Assembly: GCA_903813345.2 (NCBI GenBank)
Contig: CAIIXF020000008.1
Coordinates: forward strand, 5,157,341 to 5,221,340
Direction of reading: 5' to 3'
From: Owenia fusiformis
Taxonomy: Eukaryota; Annelida; Polychaeta; Sabellida; Oweniidae
Length of the DNA stretch: 64,000 bases
The position numbers and the translations under genes are program-made. This document shows, one piece after another, positions 48,022-60,428 of this stretch (within the stretch, counting starts at the first letter, position 1; every line of letters starts with the position of its first letter). The notes below the pieces were generated by a model. The model saw only the letters and a program-made list of their open reading frames with translations. It had not been told where the DNA came from and ran no database searches.

Positions 48022-51000
48022 ATGGAGGACAGGCAAAAAATACTGAAAGGAAACTTAGGGAATATCCCAAGAGCTTCTTCCAAGGTTATCAGGGTATTCA
48101 CTAGTTCTACATTCTCAGGTGAGAGTTTTGCACGTTTTGCCACGCCCACTTTCTCTCTGTAGATAACTCCAAGAGTAGACTTAGACTTCGGTATCTTCAC
48201 AGGAACTTGTAGCACTTATCATGTATACATATTGACTCAGATCTGACATAAGTAAATCATAGAGAAGTGCTACAAGTCACAGGAACTTGTAGCACTATGA
48301 TATGAGATGCTTATGTCAGATATGAGTCATTTATATGTATAAATAAATGACTCAGGACATAAGCATCTCATATCAAAGTGCTACAAGTTCCTGTGAGTAT
48401 TTTAGCTTGTAACAAATTATCGAAGTCACTATGATAGTAAATAAATGGCCCAATTCAACTCTAGATTCTTCCATGTCAAAAAGTTGTTGCATTATACAAT
48501 GTATGAAATGAACACACCTGTCTAAATCCAGGTGACAGTGTTGTCTAACGCCATGTGTGTTGAGTAAGTTCACACATACATTTTACATGTATTCTATTTG
48601 TTTATATTACTTTTAGACATGATTCAAGAACGTAACAAGTTAATGTCTGATGCATACCCAAAGTTAAAGTCCTACTGTAGAGACAAATATGGTTTAGAGT
48701 TCCAGGTAGGTTCATATATCATCATCCTTGTTACACCAGTATTGCTTACCAGAATTTCAATGACCTGCAAATAGGCCATTTTCAAGAGAATCAAGATATA
48801 ATGTTGACATGTACACCATCATGTGCAAGTCACTATATTGAATACTAGAAATGTAGTTAACTTTTAAAGTGCACAGTTGACAAATTTTATGTTAAATATA
48901 GGTCTGGAGTGATTGAATATTCTAAATTAAGTTTTATTGGCTCACCTTGTAAATTGTACATGTATCTTCATGTTTTATTTAAGTCCAAATTTTAAACAGC
49001 TTTGACATAGATGATGCACATGTTGATCCTTCAAAACTCAAGATTACCTCAATGATTCTCACTTCTTACACAAGAAGACTAGAGATTCTTACATTTTGTA
49101 CAGGGTGACACAAAAATACCACCCACTAATTTTGGAATATTTTTCTCAAGTGGACAACAGAACTGGAAAAACTTGATGCTGAAGCAATGAGTTGACTGCT
49201 AATCTGACAAATTGTACCAACCATCTTTTGAAATTTATTGTAGAGCCCTGATGAGACTGGGAAAAATATGCATTGTAATGCTGCTTTTAGGTGGTTGATA
49301 TGCGTTGGGGTGTGCGTGATGAGGCCCAAGATGATCATATGACCAGTGGACTTTGTATCAAGGAAATCAAAAACTGCCAGGACATTTCTATGGGTCCTCA
49401 CTTTGTGGTAAGTACTTCAAGAATCATTGTGGAGATTATGAATTCATTCCTTGTAATATCCTTCACTGCCTCACTGGAAGGATTCCATTGCTGACAGTGT
49501 TTTCCATTGGATTTTTTTCTCAAGTGGTAGCAAAATTCTCATTTTTACAATTCACACCAAAATTGGTCAAAATACAATTCTACGTATGCCCATTTTTCAT
49601 TATTTTTCTCATTTTCAAGTACAGTGTATGTGCAAATGAACTCTCAGGTGGGTGTAAGTCTGTTTTTAAAATCTCAGTTGGCTGCTGCGCCCACTTGCTT
49701 TAATGCAAGGGAGATCTCTGTTTATATTTATTATTAGCATAGAATAGCCAGGCAACTAACCGGGATAGGCAAAGAAATCACTTACTACCTTTAGACAGTT
49801 TAAGTTTAAAAATGCTTGAATAGAATATATTTCTGTAAAGTTTTGTTGAGGTAGTTATCTGGCCTTTCTCATGCCTGTCTATCCATGATATCATTAGAAA
49901 GGAAAACCATTGTTCCAGTCCAGACTTTAGATGGTCTTTATCCCATCAAAGCCCTATGTACACAAGAGTAATTGTGTCTACAAGAGTCATTCCAATTCCA
50001 CTCTCACTTGTACATTGGATAGAGTCAATGCAACCTATGGACTGTCTATTTGTTAAATTATCCCAAGATAGTCATGTGGAATTGCTTAAAAAAATATAAC
50101 ATAATTTAATTGACAGTATACATTATATTTCAGATGTTGATAGGCCAGAAATATGGTTACAGACCATTCCCACCTAAGATAGATGCTGTAGAGTTTGAGA
50201 CTCTCCTGGCTAGTCTGCATACAACAGAGGGCACTGACACATCTCTACTTGAGGAGTGGTTTGTCAGAGATGACAACATTGTACCCCCTGTGTATAATCT
50301 GAGGCCTATTAGTTCTATACTTACAAACTATCACAATATGGTGAGAGGATATTTATTGACTTTTTAGGCATAGCCAGACACTTTATTCATTGTTTATTCA
50401 AGTGAAATATTTCTGAAAGTTTTCAAAGTACTAGAAAAGGTAATTTCTAAGCTTTTAATAAGGCCTATATCTTTGACATTTATATGTAAAATTGATATTC
50501 AAAGGGTAATATTTGAAATACTTTCATTTCTTTTATTTTGGTTGAATGAAATTCACATAGAGCTACATGTACCTCATAAATTCCTTAATGAACTGTGATT
50601 TTCTTATCTTCTTTAGGTTTACATCATTTAACATTTTTCTCAGACTAAACTAAGGGTACTATGTTATATAAAACCATAATAATCGCTTAATACACATATA
50701 TAATATGTGTGTTTCAGGAGGACTCTACACTACGTCAGGCTGACAGGAACAAATGGTGGCAGGTGTTTGATGGTCTACAGAGTCTTCTTCAACAAGCTTC
50801 TGATACATGTGTCAAACAGGGGACCATTGAACCACAACAAAGGGACAAGTACTTCATATCAGGTAGTTAAGGGGCGAATACTCCAAGGGATTATTATGTT
50901 CTTACATTGTGTCAAACAGGGGACCATTGAACCACAACAAAGGGACAAGTACTTCATATCAGGTAGTTAGGGGTGAATCCTCTGAGGGATTATTATGTTC

Positions 51001-54000
51001 TTACATTTGTACGTCACTTGTATTTACTCATTTATAGGAGTAAGAAATGCCATGTCACATGAAACCTAAAACACATTTTTGTTTCTTGTTCTGGTAAAAT
51101 TTAAATTCACAATTGAAGTTTTGTGTTTTCATTTTCAGTTACTGAAGATGAAGTGAGAAATGGGCTCTTCCAATCTCCAGACCCACCCTCCGAGTGTATT
51201 TGTTTCATTCGTGACATCACAGATATTGAAGAGCATCTCGAGCACAAACGTGCACAGAAATTTGTCGATCTTGATCCAAGTGCAGTAAAATTAGACTTTG
51301 AAGCTCAGAACATGCTTAGTGAAATGAGAGACCACAAAATCAATGAGCTAATGAAATCGGAGAATATTAAAACGTTTAAAGTAAAATGGTCAAATTCAGG
51401 TGGGATATGCCCCGATGAACACAAAGAGTATCTGGAATATTTAAATCAGTCATATTATGAGAAGATGTGTGCTTTAATTGACAACAACATGTCACAGTCG
51501 TCAGATACTATAACTAAAGACCCCTTAGTTGTTGAAGTCCTTCAACATTTACGTTCCTGTAAAAGCAGATGTGAAGTTTTCCATGGGAGGGGAGAGATTA
51601 TTGAGAAAGTCGAGAGTTATGTTAAGGGCACATCTGATACGCTGTTGATTGTGCATGGTTACTCTGGTGCGGGGAAAACATCTATCTTGGCTAGATCTGC
51701 AAGTTTCATTACATCTTGGCTGTCTGAGGCTTCACCTGTAACAGTTCTGAGATTTCTGGGTAAATACAATCATGTGCCTATACTTAAGGTTTAGTCTGAG
51801 AAAATATTTGAAAGGCTAATTCTCAACTTAGATAACTGTAAGAATTACAAAAATATTTCTAACTTTACAGTGGAGCCAATTAAGCAGGCTGTTTAAATTT
51901 TGACATCAAAACTCCATCAGTAACAGAAGAGGCCACAAGCATTCAAATGAATATCTTGAATTAATTTTAACCTATAACTTTTAAGTAGAACCTTTGGCCC
52001 CTCTAAAATGTGTTCCACTTCATTCAACATTAAGTCAGTTTGCCTTTGGGGACATGTGTTCCACTAACAGAGGTTTTCCACTTCTAGAGCTGTTCCACTT
52101 TACAGGTTTCTCTGTATTATAATTGAAATTTTATTGTAGGAACCACCCCCCAGAGCAGTTCCGTTAGACAGACCCTGTCGTCCATATGTAGACAGATCTC
52201 TGAAGTTTATGAGAGAGACATATCTGCTATTCCTGATGACTACTCACTCCTTGTCTCCTACTTTCAGGAGTTACTTAACGTAAGTATTTTCATTTTTTGT
52301 GTTCTGCTGTTACCTATGTTCCAGAATATTTGCAAACCTGATATTAGTCACTCTGGCAAAAGCTGAAACAGCCCTGTATAATGTTGCAAAATCAAGTGAT
52401 TTTGTCAGCAGTGTCTATCAAATGTGATACATGTAATACAGAAATACTTTGATTTTTGTTGTTCAAGAGTTGAAAGATTTTCAGTCACCTTTGTCAGGAT
52501 TTAATTTATAGATGGTTTTGCTTTAGGTGGCAACCAAAGAAAACCCATTAGTTCTAGTCCTGGATTCTCTTGATCAACTCTCATCTTCCCATCATGCACA
52601 TGGGCTGTCATGGCTACCGAAGCAACTTCCTGTGAATGTTCGTGTCATCATATCTACTCTCCCTGAAATGTACAACATTCTATCCACAATCCAAAAACAT
52701 ATCATGGACCCCCAGGCTTATGTAGAGGTCACCCCATTGGGTCAAGCCCTTAGTATGGATATCATAAACTTATGGCTTGAAGCAGCCAACCATAAAATAA
52801 CTGAAGATCAATCTAAAGTCTTGAGAGATGTCTTCAAGAAATGTAGTCTTCCACTTTACATGAAGTTGGTGTTTGATGAAGTATGTAAATGGAAGTCATA
52901 CAGGTGAGTTTGTTATTTATTCGTAGAATCTCATCTTGTAATACATCTTATTTTCATCCCAACTAAATTTTAAATAGGCTAATACATACAGTAGGGTAAT
53001 GCAGTATTTATACAACAAGCACTATCAGACTATTACTATCTATTAGCTGTTTTTATCGTACCTAACAAGAGGTACGATATTGAAGTCAGCTTGACGGGCG
53101 GCGGGTGGCGTCTCACTTTTCAGCTTGTCTACAGGTTTCCAGCCAAACCATTTGAGGGATTCATCTGAAATTTTCAGGGATGTTTCTACATATCAAAGTC
53201 AAAACTGATTAGTTTTTGGGCATTCTGGGTAAATTTTTAGGTGGCCATTTTGGATTTTCCATCCTAAAATCTTCACTTTCAAGACTTGTCTACAGGTTTT
53301 CAGCCAAACCATTTGAGGGATTCATCTGAAATTTTCAGGGATGTTTCTACATATCAACGTCAAGAACTGATTAGTTTTTGGGCATTCTGGGTAAATTTTA
53401 AGGTGGCCATTTTGGATTTTCCGTCCTAAAATCTTTACTTTCAAGACTTGTCTACAGGTTTCCAGCCAAACCATTTGAGGGATTCATCTGAAATTTTCAG
53501 GGATGTTTCTACATATCAACGTCAAGAACTGATTGGTTTTTGGGCATTCTGGGTAAATTTTAAGGTGGCCATTTTAGATTTTCCGTCCTAAAATCTTGTC
53601 TATCGAGGCTTGTCTACAGGTTTCCAGCCAAACCATTCAAATTTTTACATATGTTACACAGTGATAAGTTCTAGAGCTGATTAACTTTTCTGCGGCCATC
53701 TTGCTTTCTTGGTCAACAAGACCAAAATGCTGTGTTTTAGGTACGATATTGTTCACGTCTGTGCCTTGTTGTATTCTCATTAATTTGAGGATCATCTTAA
53801 ATTAACTGTGATACAATATTCATTATTTATTTGAGAATCACAATCTCTCATTAAACCTCCTGATTCATGAATACTAAAACTGAGTTTTCTTCCACAGCCC
53901 TTTAGATACTTTAAGGCTGGCAGACTCAGTGCAGGGGATCATTCACACATTATTTGACAGACTAGAGCTACAACATGGAAGGACGTTGGTGTCTCATTCA

Positions 54001-57000
54001 CTTGGCTATATTACAGCATCTACCACTGGTCTCAGTGTTGCTGAACTAGAGGACTTGCTCTCATTAGGTAAATACACATCAGCACTATTGGTGAAATATG
54101 AATGTATTATCACTTACTAGCCAATCAGAACACAGAATGGCAATGCAATATCAGACAGCTAAGTTAGAAGAAAACATGACCTTCATTTGTTAAACTTCAT
54201 TTGTTAAAATTATAAATTTTATCATTCATGGTTTCATCTGCACCAAATACAAACATCGGTCGAGTGCAGAGTGGAGTCATAGTGTGTGTGTGTGCGTGCG
54301 AGAGTGAGAGTGCATGCGTGCGTGCGTGCTATTCAACATTCATTATCATATTTTATTTGAATATTATGATTTCAGATGACGATGTGCTAGATGAAGTGTT
54401 TGTTTACTGGTTACCTCCTATTAGACGAATTCCCCCTCTGCTCTGGGCCCGCATCCACAATGACCTAGATAGTTATATGGTCCTTAGAAAATCTGGAGGT
54501 ATGCATTTATTTAGAAGAGGAATTCCCCCATGCTTCAGTATTTCTTACTTATGTTCAAAATTTTTATCAACAAAATATGTTACAGTATTCCCTTTAGGAA
54601 AAAAAATATATTGAATATATTTTACTCCAATTACAGGTAGCTCTGTGATGTACTGGTACCACAGACAGTTTATTGCAGTAGCCACTGAGCGTTATCTCTC
54701 AGATGATACAACTCGCAAAAATCTCCATTCCAAGATGGCTGATTACTATATGGGTCTATGGGGTGGAGGGAAAAAGAAACCATTCACATATACAAAACAT
54801 CAGATGTCTCGAATGGCTTTAAAAGACTCACAAAGCGAAGCTGACAGAATTGTACCTGTCCAGCCCCTGGTGTTCAGTCAGGAAGCTGACAACACTCAAC
54901 CAACAGGAAACATTATGTATAATTTACGGAAAATGAGTGAGTTGCCACATCATTTATATAACAGTGGACGTTTTGAGGAGCTTCAGAAACTGGTCTTGTT
55001 TAACTACGAGTGGTTGTTCCTAAAACTCAAAGCAAAGTCACTCCAGGATGTGTTGTCTGATTTTAGACTTGCTCAGAATGAGCAGGGCATACTCGAAGGT
55101 GATGTACGTCTTTTACATGATGCCCTTCGTGTATCAGCAACAACACTTAACGCAAATACAGATACTCTCCCGAATGAATTGTTTGGTAGTTTGTGCATTC
55201 ACCAGATGGAATATGACAACATTAGGGATGTGTTAGAACAACACAACCAGTGTGACGTTAACAATGGAATGAGGAGTTCCTTGATGCCTGTCTATCAATG
55301 TTTTGATCCCCCAGGTGGTGCTCTGTTGTATAGTCTCGAGGGGCACAAGAAATCTCCAGCTAAGGTGCTATTCTGTGAAACAACCAATGAGCTGATATCA
55401 GCAGGAGTTGATTCGACAATCATATTCTGGGATTTACGAACCGCTGAGCAGACAAGGCGGATTACAATTCGAAAAGATATAACAACCACCCGCTTTGCTG
55501 AACTACAGATCATCAGCCCAGATGGCATGACAAAATACCTCTTTTACATGACGTTTGATCGGAGCCAGTCTGTGAATTATATCTTGATATATGAACTCAT
55601 CTCTGGTGTTCTCTTGTCAACAGTCCGGCTGGAACATCGCCAATTTTCTAATAACAGGGTATCGACCAATAACATTGTTGCATGTCAGAATGCTCTCTAT
55701 GCGATTCCAAGTGGTGATTTGGTGCATGATTTTAGTGAATTGCGACCCATCAAGAACTATGCCAATGTGGCCATGACTCCGGATAATTGTCTATACATTG
55801 TAGGAGATGATAAAGGAATTGATATCATTAACGTTACAGAAGAGAAGATTGTCGAATCCATTCCTTGTGAAAATAGTCCAAGTAAATTGACAGTGACAAC
55901 AGATGGGAAGTGGCTTTATGTTGGTTACATCATAGACTGTTTACTAAAGGTATGTATTATATGCATTAATTGATATCAATATCTTGGTTTTTCACCTTTA
56001 ACCTTTTTCACCTTCTCGTATATGAAAGATTGGCTGCTTGGGTTCTGGTATCTTGTCAATAAATAATAAGTAATGAATACAAAATAATTATCTACTCACA
56101 TGACCCATCAGAAGAGTTGTTTCACTTGTGAAATGTTGCATATTTCTAATTTGAGGACACAAAACAGTTAATGTTTATGAACCTTAATTTTGTGAGACCC
56201 TTGATTGTGTAAACTTTAATTAAATTATCTCAATATAATATTCAACCTGGATCATTCCCTTATAACAGGTTTTGAGAGGGATTTCCTGGTGTTACTTTCT
56301 TAGGAAGCAATACAGGCCCGTAGCCAGGGGGTTTTGCAGGGTTCGAGTGGCCAAAAATTCTTTCAAAATCATGCAGTTTTTCACCATTTTGAGCACTTCT
56401 CAAGTGATTTTAGCCATATTTGGGCCTAAATTGTCAGATGTGAACCCCCCCTGGAAATTTTTGAAAACTTTTTTTGGCAAGAATCTGTGACTCAAATATT
56501 GGGGAAAATTTAAACAATGCCCATGTGTCTGTTATTCTCCAGGTGTTCAACATAGATCCTACCAGTGACACCTTTGGGTGTCTTCAGCACATTTTCAACT
56601 ACCAGGAAAGGTTTCCAGATGTAACATTCTTAGAGGGAGAGACTTATTCCAAAGAGATCTCTTGGCTTTGTCTATCAAAGGACAACAAGTAAGACTTGTG
56701 TATAATGTTTTCTGTCATATTATGATATCACTTGCATTCTAGAAAATACAATAAAATTAAGTAAATAATTATGAAAGTTTATTAAATGTAGTCATACTTG
56801 ATATTTAAGTGAAAACATGTACCATGTGCGTTAGTTAGGGCAAGGCGTTAGTCTTCTAAAACTGAAATAAACATGTAGGACATTTGATATAAGGTTTGTA
56901 TGTATGGTCATTTTTCTGAGTAACCTGTCGTATACAAGTGAAACACAAGTAAAGCTATTTGAAATGCACATTGGGAAATGTTTGTGGGAAATTTTATGAC

Positions 57001-58652
57001 GTGAAATTTTGTTATTTTCTAGGCTTTGTTTGATCAACTTGCGCAGATGCCATCTGATAGTCTGGAACACTGAGCAAGACACCGCGATAATCCTTGACGA
57101 TCCAGGCCCAACTGATGATGTTGCATCTAGGAGCAAGGAAACACATGGCATATACTTCTCAGAATTCACCTCAGATGGGAATATTGCAGCAGCAGTGGGT
57201 ACCGACCTTGTTTTATGGGATTGTGATACAGGATCAGTGTTAGCAAAATTCAAACCCCATGATTCACTAATGGCATCAATAACTGGCGGAACCAGTCCCG
57301 ATGGATCACCTCTAGCAGTTACTCTCTCCTTTACAGAGCAGGCCATCAAAATGTGGGATTTGAATAAAGCTTTGGATAGCAAGGAAACCAGTGTGAAGTT
57401 TCACTCTATGCCTATTGATGTGATTGCTGCTGCTAAGGACACTGGAGAAATCTACATAGGAGCATATAAAAGACTAGATGCACCATTAGGGCATGGCTAT
57501 ACTTATCTCAACTATTTTTCTCTATACATTTACAACATCCACACTAACACCCAACTATCCCTGCTGCCCTTTGGTAATTATGGGCGACTGGAGAAGTTAT
57601 CAACATCTACAGATGGGGAGCTTTTGCTGATGTTAGTGAAGAGGGTGAAGAATGACCAATATGTCATAGCAGTTAATGTTCCCCAAAATAAACTCATTGG
57701 TGTGTATTCACATGAGAATTGTGAGGCCATGGTTCTGAGTGGGGATGCCCAGTGGCTATGTACTCATGCTCCGGGTTCTAGTACATGTGCACTTAAGCTG
57801 TGGAGACTAGGGAACGATACAACAGTAAATACATGGAAGGAGGCTAGAAGCGCTTTATTTTCTAATGATTCAAGCCACCTTATAGTTGCAACAAGAAGAT
57901 CACTCATTGAGGTGTTCTCTTTGGAACAGTTACAAATAAAGAAAACTGTCAAAATAGATGGTGCCATAGCTGTTCAATCTTTAGCGCCTATTCCTCATAG
58001 CAACGATGATATTATCATAGAAACTAACATCAAGAAAGTGATAAATAGCAAGAAGACGAATGTCATCTCTATTTCTAAACTAAACACTGTGACACAAGAA
58101 AGATCCACAGAAATATTAAACGGTGAAGACCATATTATCCAAGATGTAACCGATGATGGCTTGATTGCTGTTGATAACTCTCTGAGACTGATTGACTTCA
58201 CTCATGGTAAAATTGATGAACACCCACATGTTGCAAAGCCCCATACGGTGTCCCATATTAGACTCACCAAAGATGGGGACCATATAATCTGGTTTGACAA
58301 ACCTACAGAGACACTACGTATGATGAACACAAAAACACATAAACTCAAAGCCAATTTTAGTACCCATTCCCCAGTAACATCACTTGAAATGTTGCCCAAT
58401 GGACTCTTGTTCTGTGGTACAAACAATGGTAATGTATTAACTTTGAAAGTATGTACTGATGAGGACAAGGACTCTTCTAAGGACAATACAACTCAGGCAC
58501 GTGAAGTTGAAAAGCCTAATGCTTCTAGTGATACAATGTTGAGTGAAGACATTCAGGATGTTCTGAAAAAATTAGCATTTGTTGTAAGAAATGTTATCGA
58601 AACCAACGATGAAGAGACCAAAACAAAGAGTAGTACATGTTCTTTGATATAA
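48022..58652 (+). CDS. NACHT and WD-repeat protein, NWD1/NWD2-like STAND NTPase
   Basis: Thirteen exons by eye: 48022-48118, 48617-48705, 49291-49407, 50134-50340, 50718-50862, 51139-51759, 52140-52279, 52527-52903, 53898-54067, 54376-54498, 54637-55949, 56543-56688, 57023-58652. Total 5175 nt, 1724 residues plus TAA, all phases matching; human NWD2 is about 1740. N-terminal DUF4062-like region: [68 protein letters not shown]: Walker [11 protein letters not shown] (~residue 391), [15 protein letters not shown], Walker [12 protein letters not shown] (~480), and a winged-helix-like segment ([20 protein letters not shown]). WD40-type repeats fill from ~900 to ~1680 ([10 protein letters not shown]...IIFWDL; LVLWDCD; IKMWDL). 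Such proteins are thought to oligomerise on ATP binding. The ATG and first exon were chosen because SSTFS|D joins exon 2 perfectly. The protein ends in CSLI, a CaaX-like box. Confidence 0.88.
48198..48395. repeat. Two stacked CACAGGAACTTGTAGCAC MITEs
   Basis: CACAGGAACTTGTAGCAC occurs at 48198 and again at about 48280 after AGTGCTACAAGT, and the stretch closes with GTGCTACAAGTTCCTGTG. One copy nests in or abuts another. In NWD-like intron 1. Confidence 0.7.
49099..49150. repeat. Fragment of the CAGGGTGACAC MITE
   Basis: TACAGGGTGACACAAAAATA then CCACCCACTAATTTTGGAAT equals the inverted right end of 45640-46248. Only one end is present. In NWD-like intron 2. Confidence 0.6.
50806..51006 (+). 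repeat. 100 bp tandem duplication across exon 5 and its donor
   Basis: GTCAAACAGGGGACCATTGA at 50811 recurs at 50911; GGGATTATTATGTTCTTACA recurs with the same 100 bp shift. The first copy supplies the last ~52 coding bases of exon 5 and the donor (TCAG|GTAGTT); the second is an intronic duplicate of both. Confidence 0.9.
51866..52118. repeat. MITE relic in NWD-like intron 6
   Basis: TACAGTGGAGCCAATTAAGC at the left and TTTACAGGTTTCTCTGTA at the right, with TGTTCCACTTC repeats; looks like a diverged member of the TACAGTAAAACC family. Confidence 0.45.
53050..53770 (+). mobile_element. Family-2 Helentron-like element, short array
   Basis: Hairpin ATCGTACCT/AGGTACGAT (53054-53077), AGTCAGCTTGACGGGCGGCG, then about three 162 bp units (complement of the 29317-30866 units), then TTTAGGTACGATATTG and GTTCACGTCTGTGCCTTGTT. 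It lies in NWD-like intron 8 with an intact coding exon on each side. Confidence 0.8.
54282..54331 (+). repeat. GT/GC microsatellite
   Basis: GTGTGTGTGTGCGTGCGAGA then GTGCATGCGTGCGTGCGTGC in NWD-like intron 9, ~45 bp before the next acceptor. Confidence 0.85.
56308..56490 (+). repeat. Short interspersed element, second copy
   Basis: Starts TACAGGCCCGTAGCCAGGGG and continues GGTTCGAGTGGCCAAAAATT and AAATCATGCAGTTTTTCA. Same family as 3080-3272 in the opposite orientation. In NWD-like intron 11. Confidence 0.55.
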
Positions 58653-60428
58653 GTAAGAATTAAAAAATTACCAAATGTTGTATGTAGGGTTCTTTACAAT
58701 TTTTTTTAAAACGAGTGGTGGAAAAACTGTGATTGAATCTGAGCATAAAATCCTTGTTTTATAAGATTTCCAATATTTCAGGGAATTTCCCATACAAACA
58801 AAACATTGAAGTTGAAGTCAACTTGATGAAGTACTTAGATTAAGGCATTATATAGACAATGAAACCTGTAAACCATTCATGTATGACAGCCGTTTCCAAA
58901 CTCAGGTTTGCATGTGACCAAGCAATACTTTTTCAAGCAATATGCAAGAAACTAGACAAGTTAAAGTCAGTCTTGTAAGTTCAAGTAATGTTTAATTGCA
59001 TGTTTAAACGTAGAAAATACAAACAATACGTAAAAGTAAAATGTGAGGACTGAAATGCATATGCTGTATGTATGACAACTTCTTAATTAAACTCAGGCTT
59101 CATGTGACCAAGCAATACTTTTTCAAGCAAGCAATATCCAGAGACTATTAAGACAAAGTAAAGTCTACCTTGTAAGTTCAACTAATGCTTTATTGCACGC
59201 TGTAAAGTAGAAAATACTACTTACATGTAAAATTGAAATTGAGGACTGTAATGTAAATCTGTATTGATGCCAAATGCTTTCAAAATAATAAACTCAGGCT
59301 TGCATGTGACCACGCAATACTCCTTCAAGCAATATGCAGAGATTAGACAAAAGTCAGTCTTTTATTAAGTTCAAGTAATGTTTTTATTGCACGTTGTAAA
59401 AGTAGAAAATACGTAAAATTGAAAGTGAGGACTGCATGATATGGCACTTGTACTGATGTCAAACATACATCCAACAATAAAAAATATTACAATTTTACAA
59501 TTATAATAGTAATTAAGAAAATGTAAGTGTAATGTGCATGTATATGCTGTATTTTGACAACTGCTTTTAGAATAAAATCAGGTTATTTTACTTTTTAATA
59601 TTATTACTGATATAAGTGTATAAATATTTTATCATTTATTCAATAACCCAGTGTACGATAATATACAAACAGAGACTGCCATTGAGGGAAATAATGCAAA
59701 ATATTTTTCCCGAGGGAATATCCCGACCACTGACATGTTCCTGAGGCTGCAGGCCGAGGGAAAATGTCATTGGACAGGATATTTTTCATAGCTAAATTAC
59801 AAAACCTGTTTTAAAATGCTGGCGTCGTGTCTGGGGGAAAACATGAACGTTTTAGGCCAGATATGTTGCTCTCATCTTCTTATCTCTTGTTTCAAGGGTT
59901 GTTTTAATGTAGACATTAAACCGATACTTGTCTCAACCCATACTAAATGATTGAGTTTATTAACATATATTTGTTTCGGTTGCCTTTTTGGCTCACTCTG
60001 TACCTCAATGCAATATGAGAAGCGCAGACAATCATTTAACTGTAAAATGTATCCTCCAACCACTACAATTAACAAAATTAACAATGTGCTCCATTATTTT
60101 ATAGACCAAGGTGGTCGCGATTTCTGTCATAATGCACCAGTGGTGGAAATAATTAAACCGTTATCCTTTGCATTCGCTCTCGACCAAGTAACGACGATAG
60201 CTACAAGTCACCAGGTCAAACCACCCCTACTTGTGGTGCATTATGTGAGGCGAAAGCACTAGGGGCAAAACACCACAAATTTTGAGCAGACTTTGAGCCC
60301 TCTTTTTGAATGTGAACGATGCACAATTATGGATACTATGATTTTCTCATTTTCATCTACATTTCAACATTGTATATATTTCTAGAAAGCTCATGATTAC
60401 AACTGTAATCTGTGATGATGAAAAAGTA
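58653..60428. other. Intergenic between NWD-like (+) and SLC2 (-): tandem triplicate and MITE fragment
   Basis: Three copies of a ~180-200 bp unit start at about 58909, 59090 and 59289 (AAACTCAGGTTTGCATGTGA / GACCAAGCAATACTTTTTCA). A right-end fragment of the CAGGGTGAGCC MITE is at about 59940-60002. The rest is AT-rich and holds the convergent 3' ends of two genes; no further gene seen. Confidence 0.6.

Noticed and set aside
49353-49703. 116-codon open frame overlapping NWD-like exon 3
   Set aside because: Different frame from the exon, then intron read-through; no family resemblance.
57764-58486. Minus-strand open frames
   Set aside because: Antisense shadows of the last NWD-like exon.
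59690-59800. CCCGAGGGAATATCCCGACC inverted-looking segment
   Set aside because: Partial internal symmetry only; no second copy or clear ends in the window.
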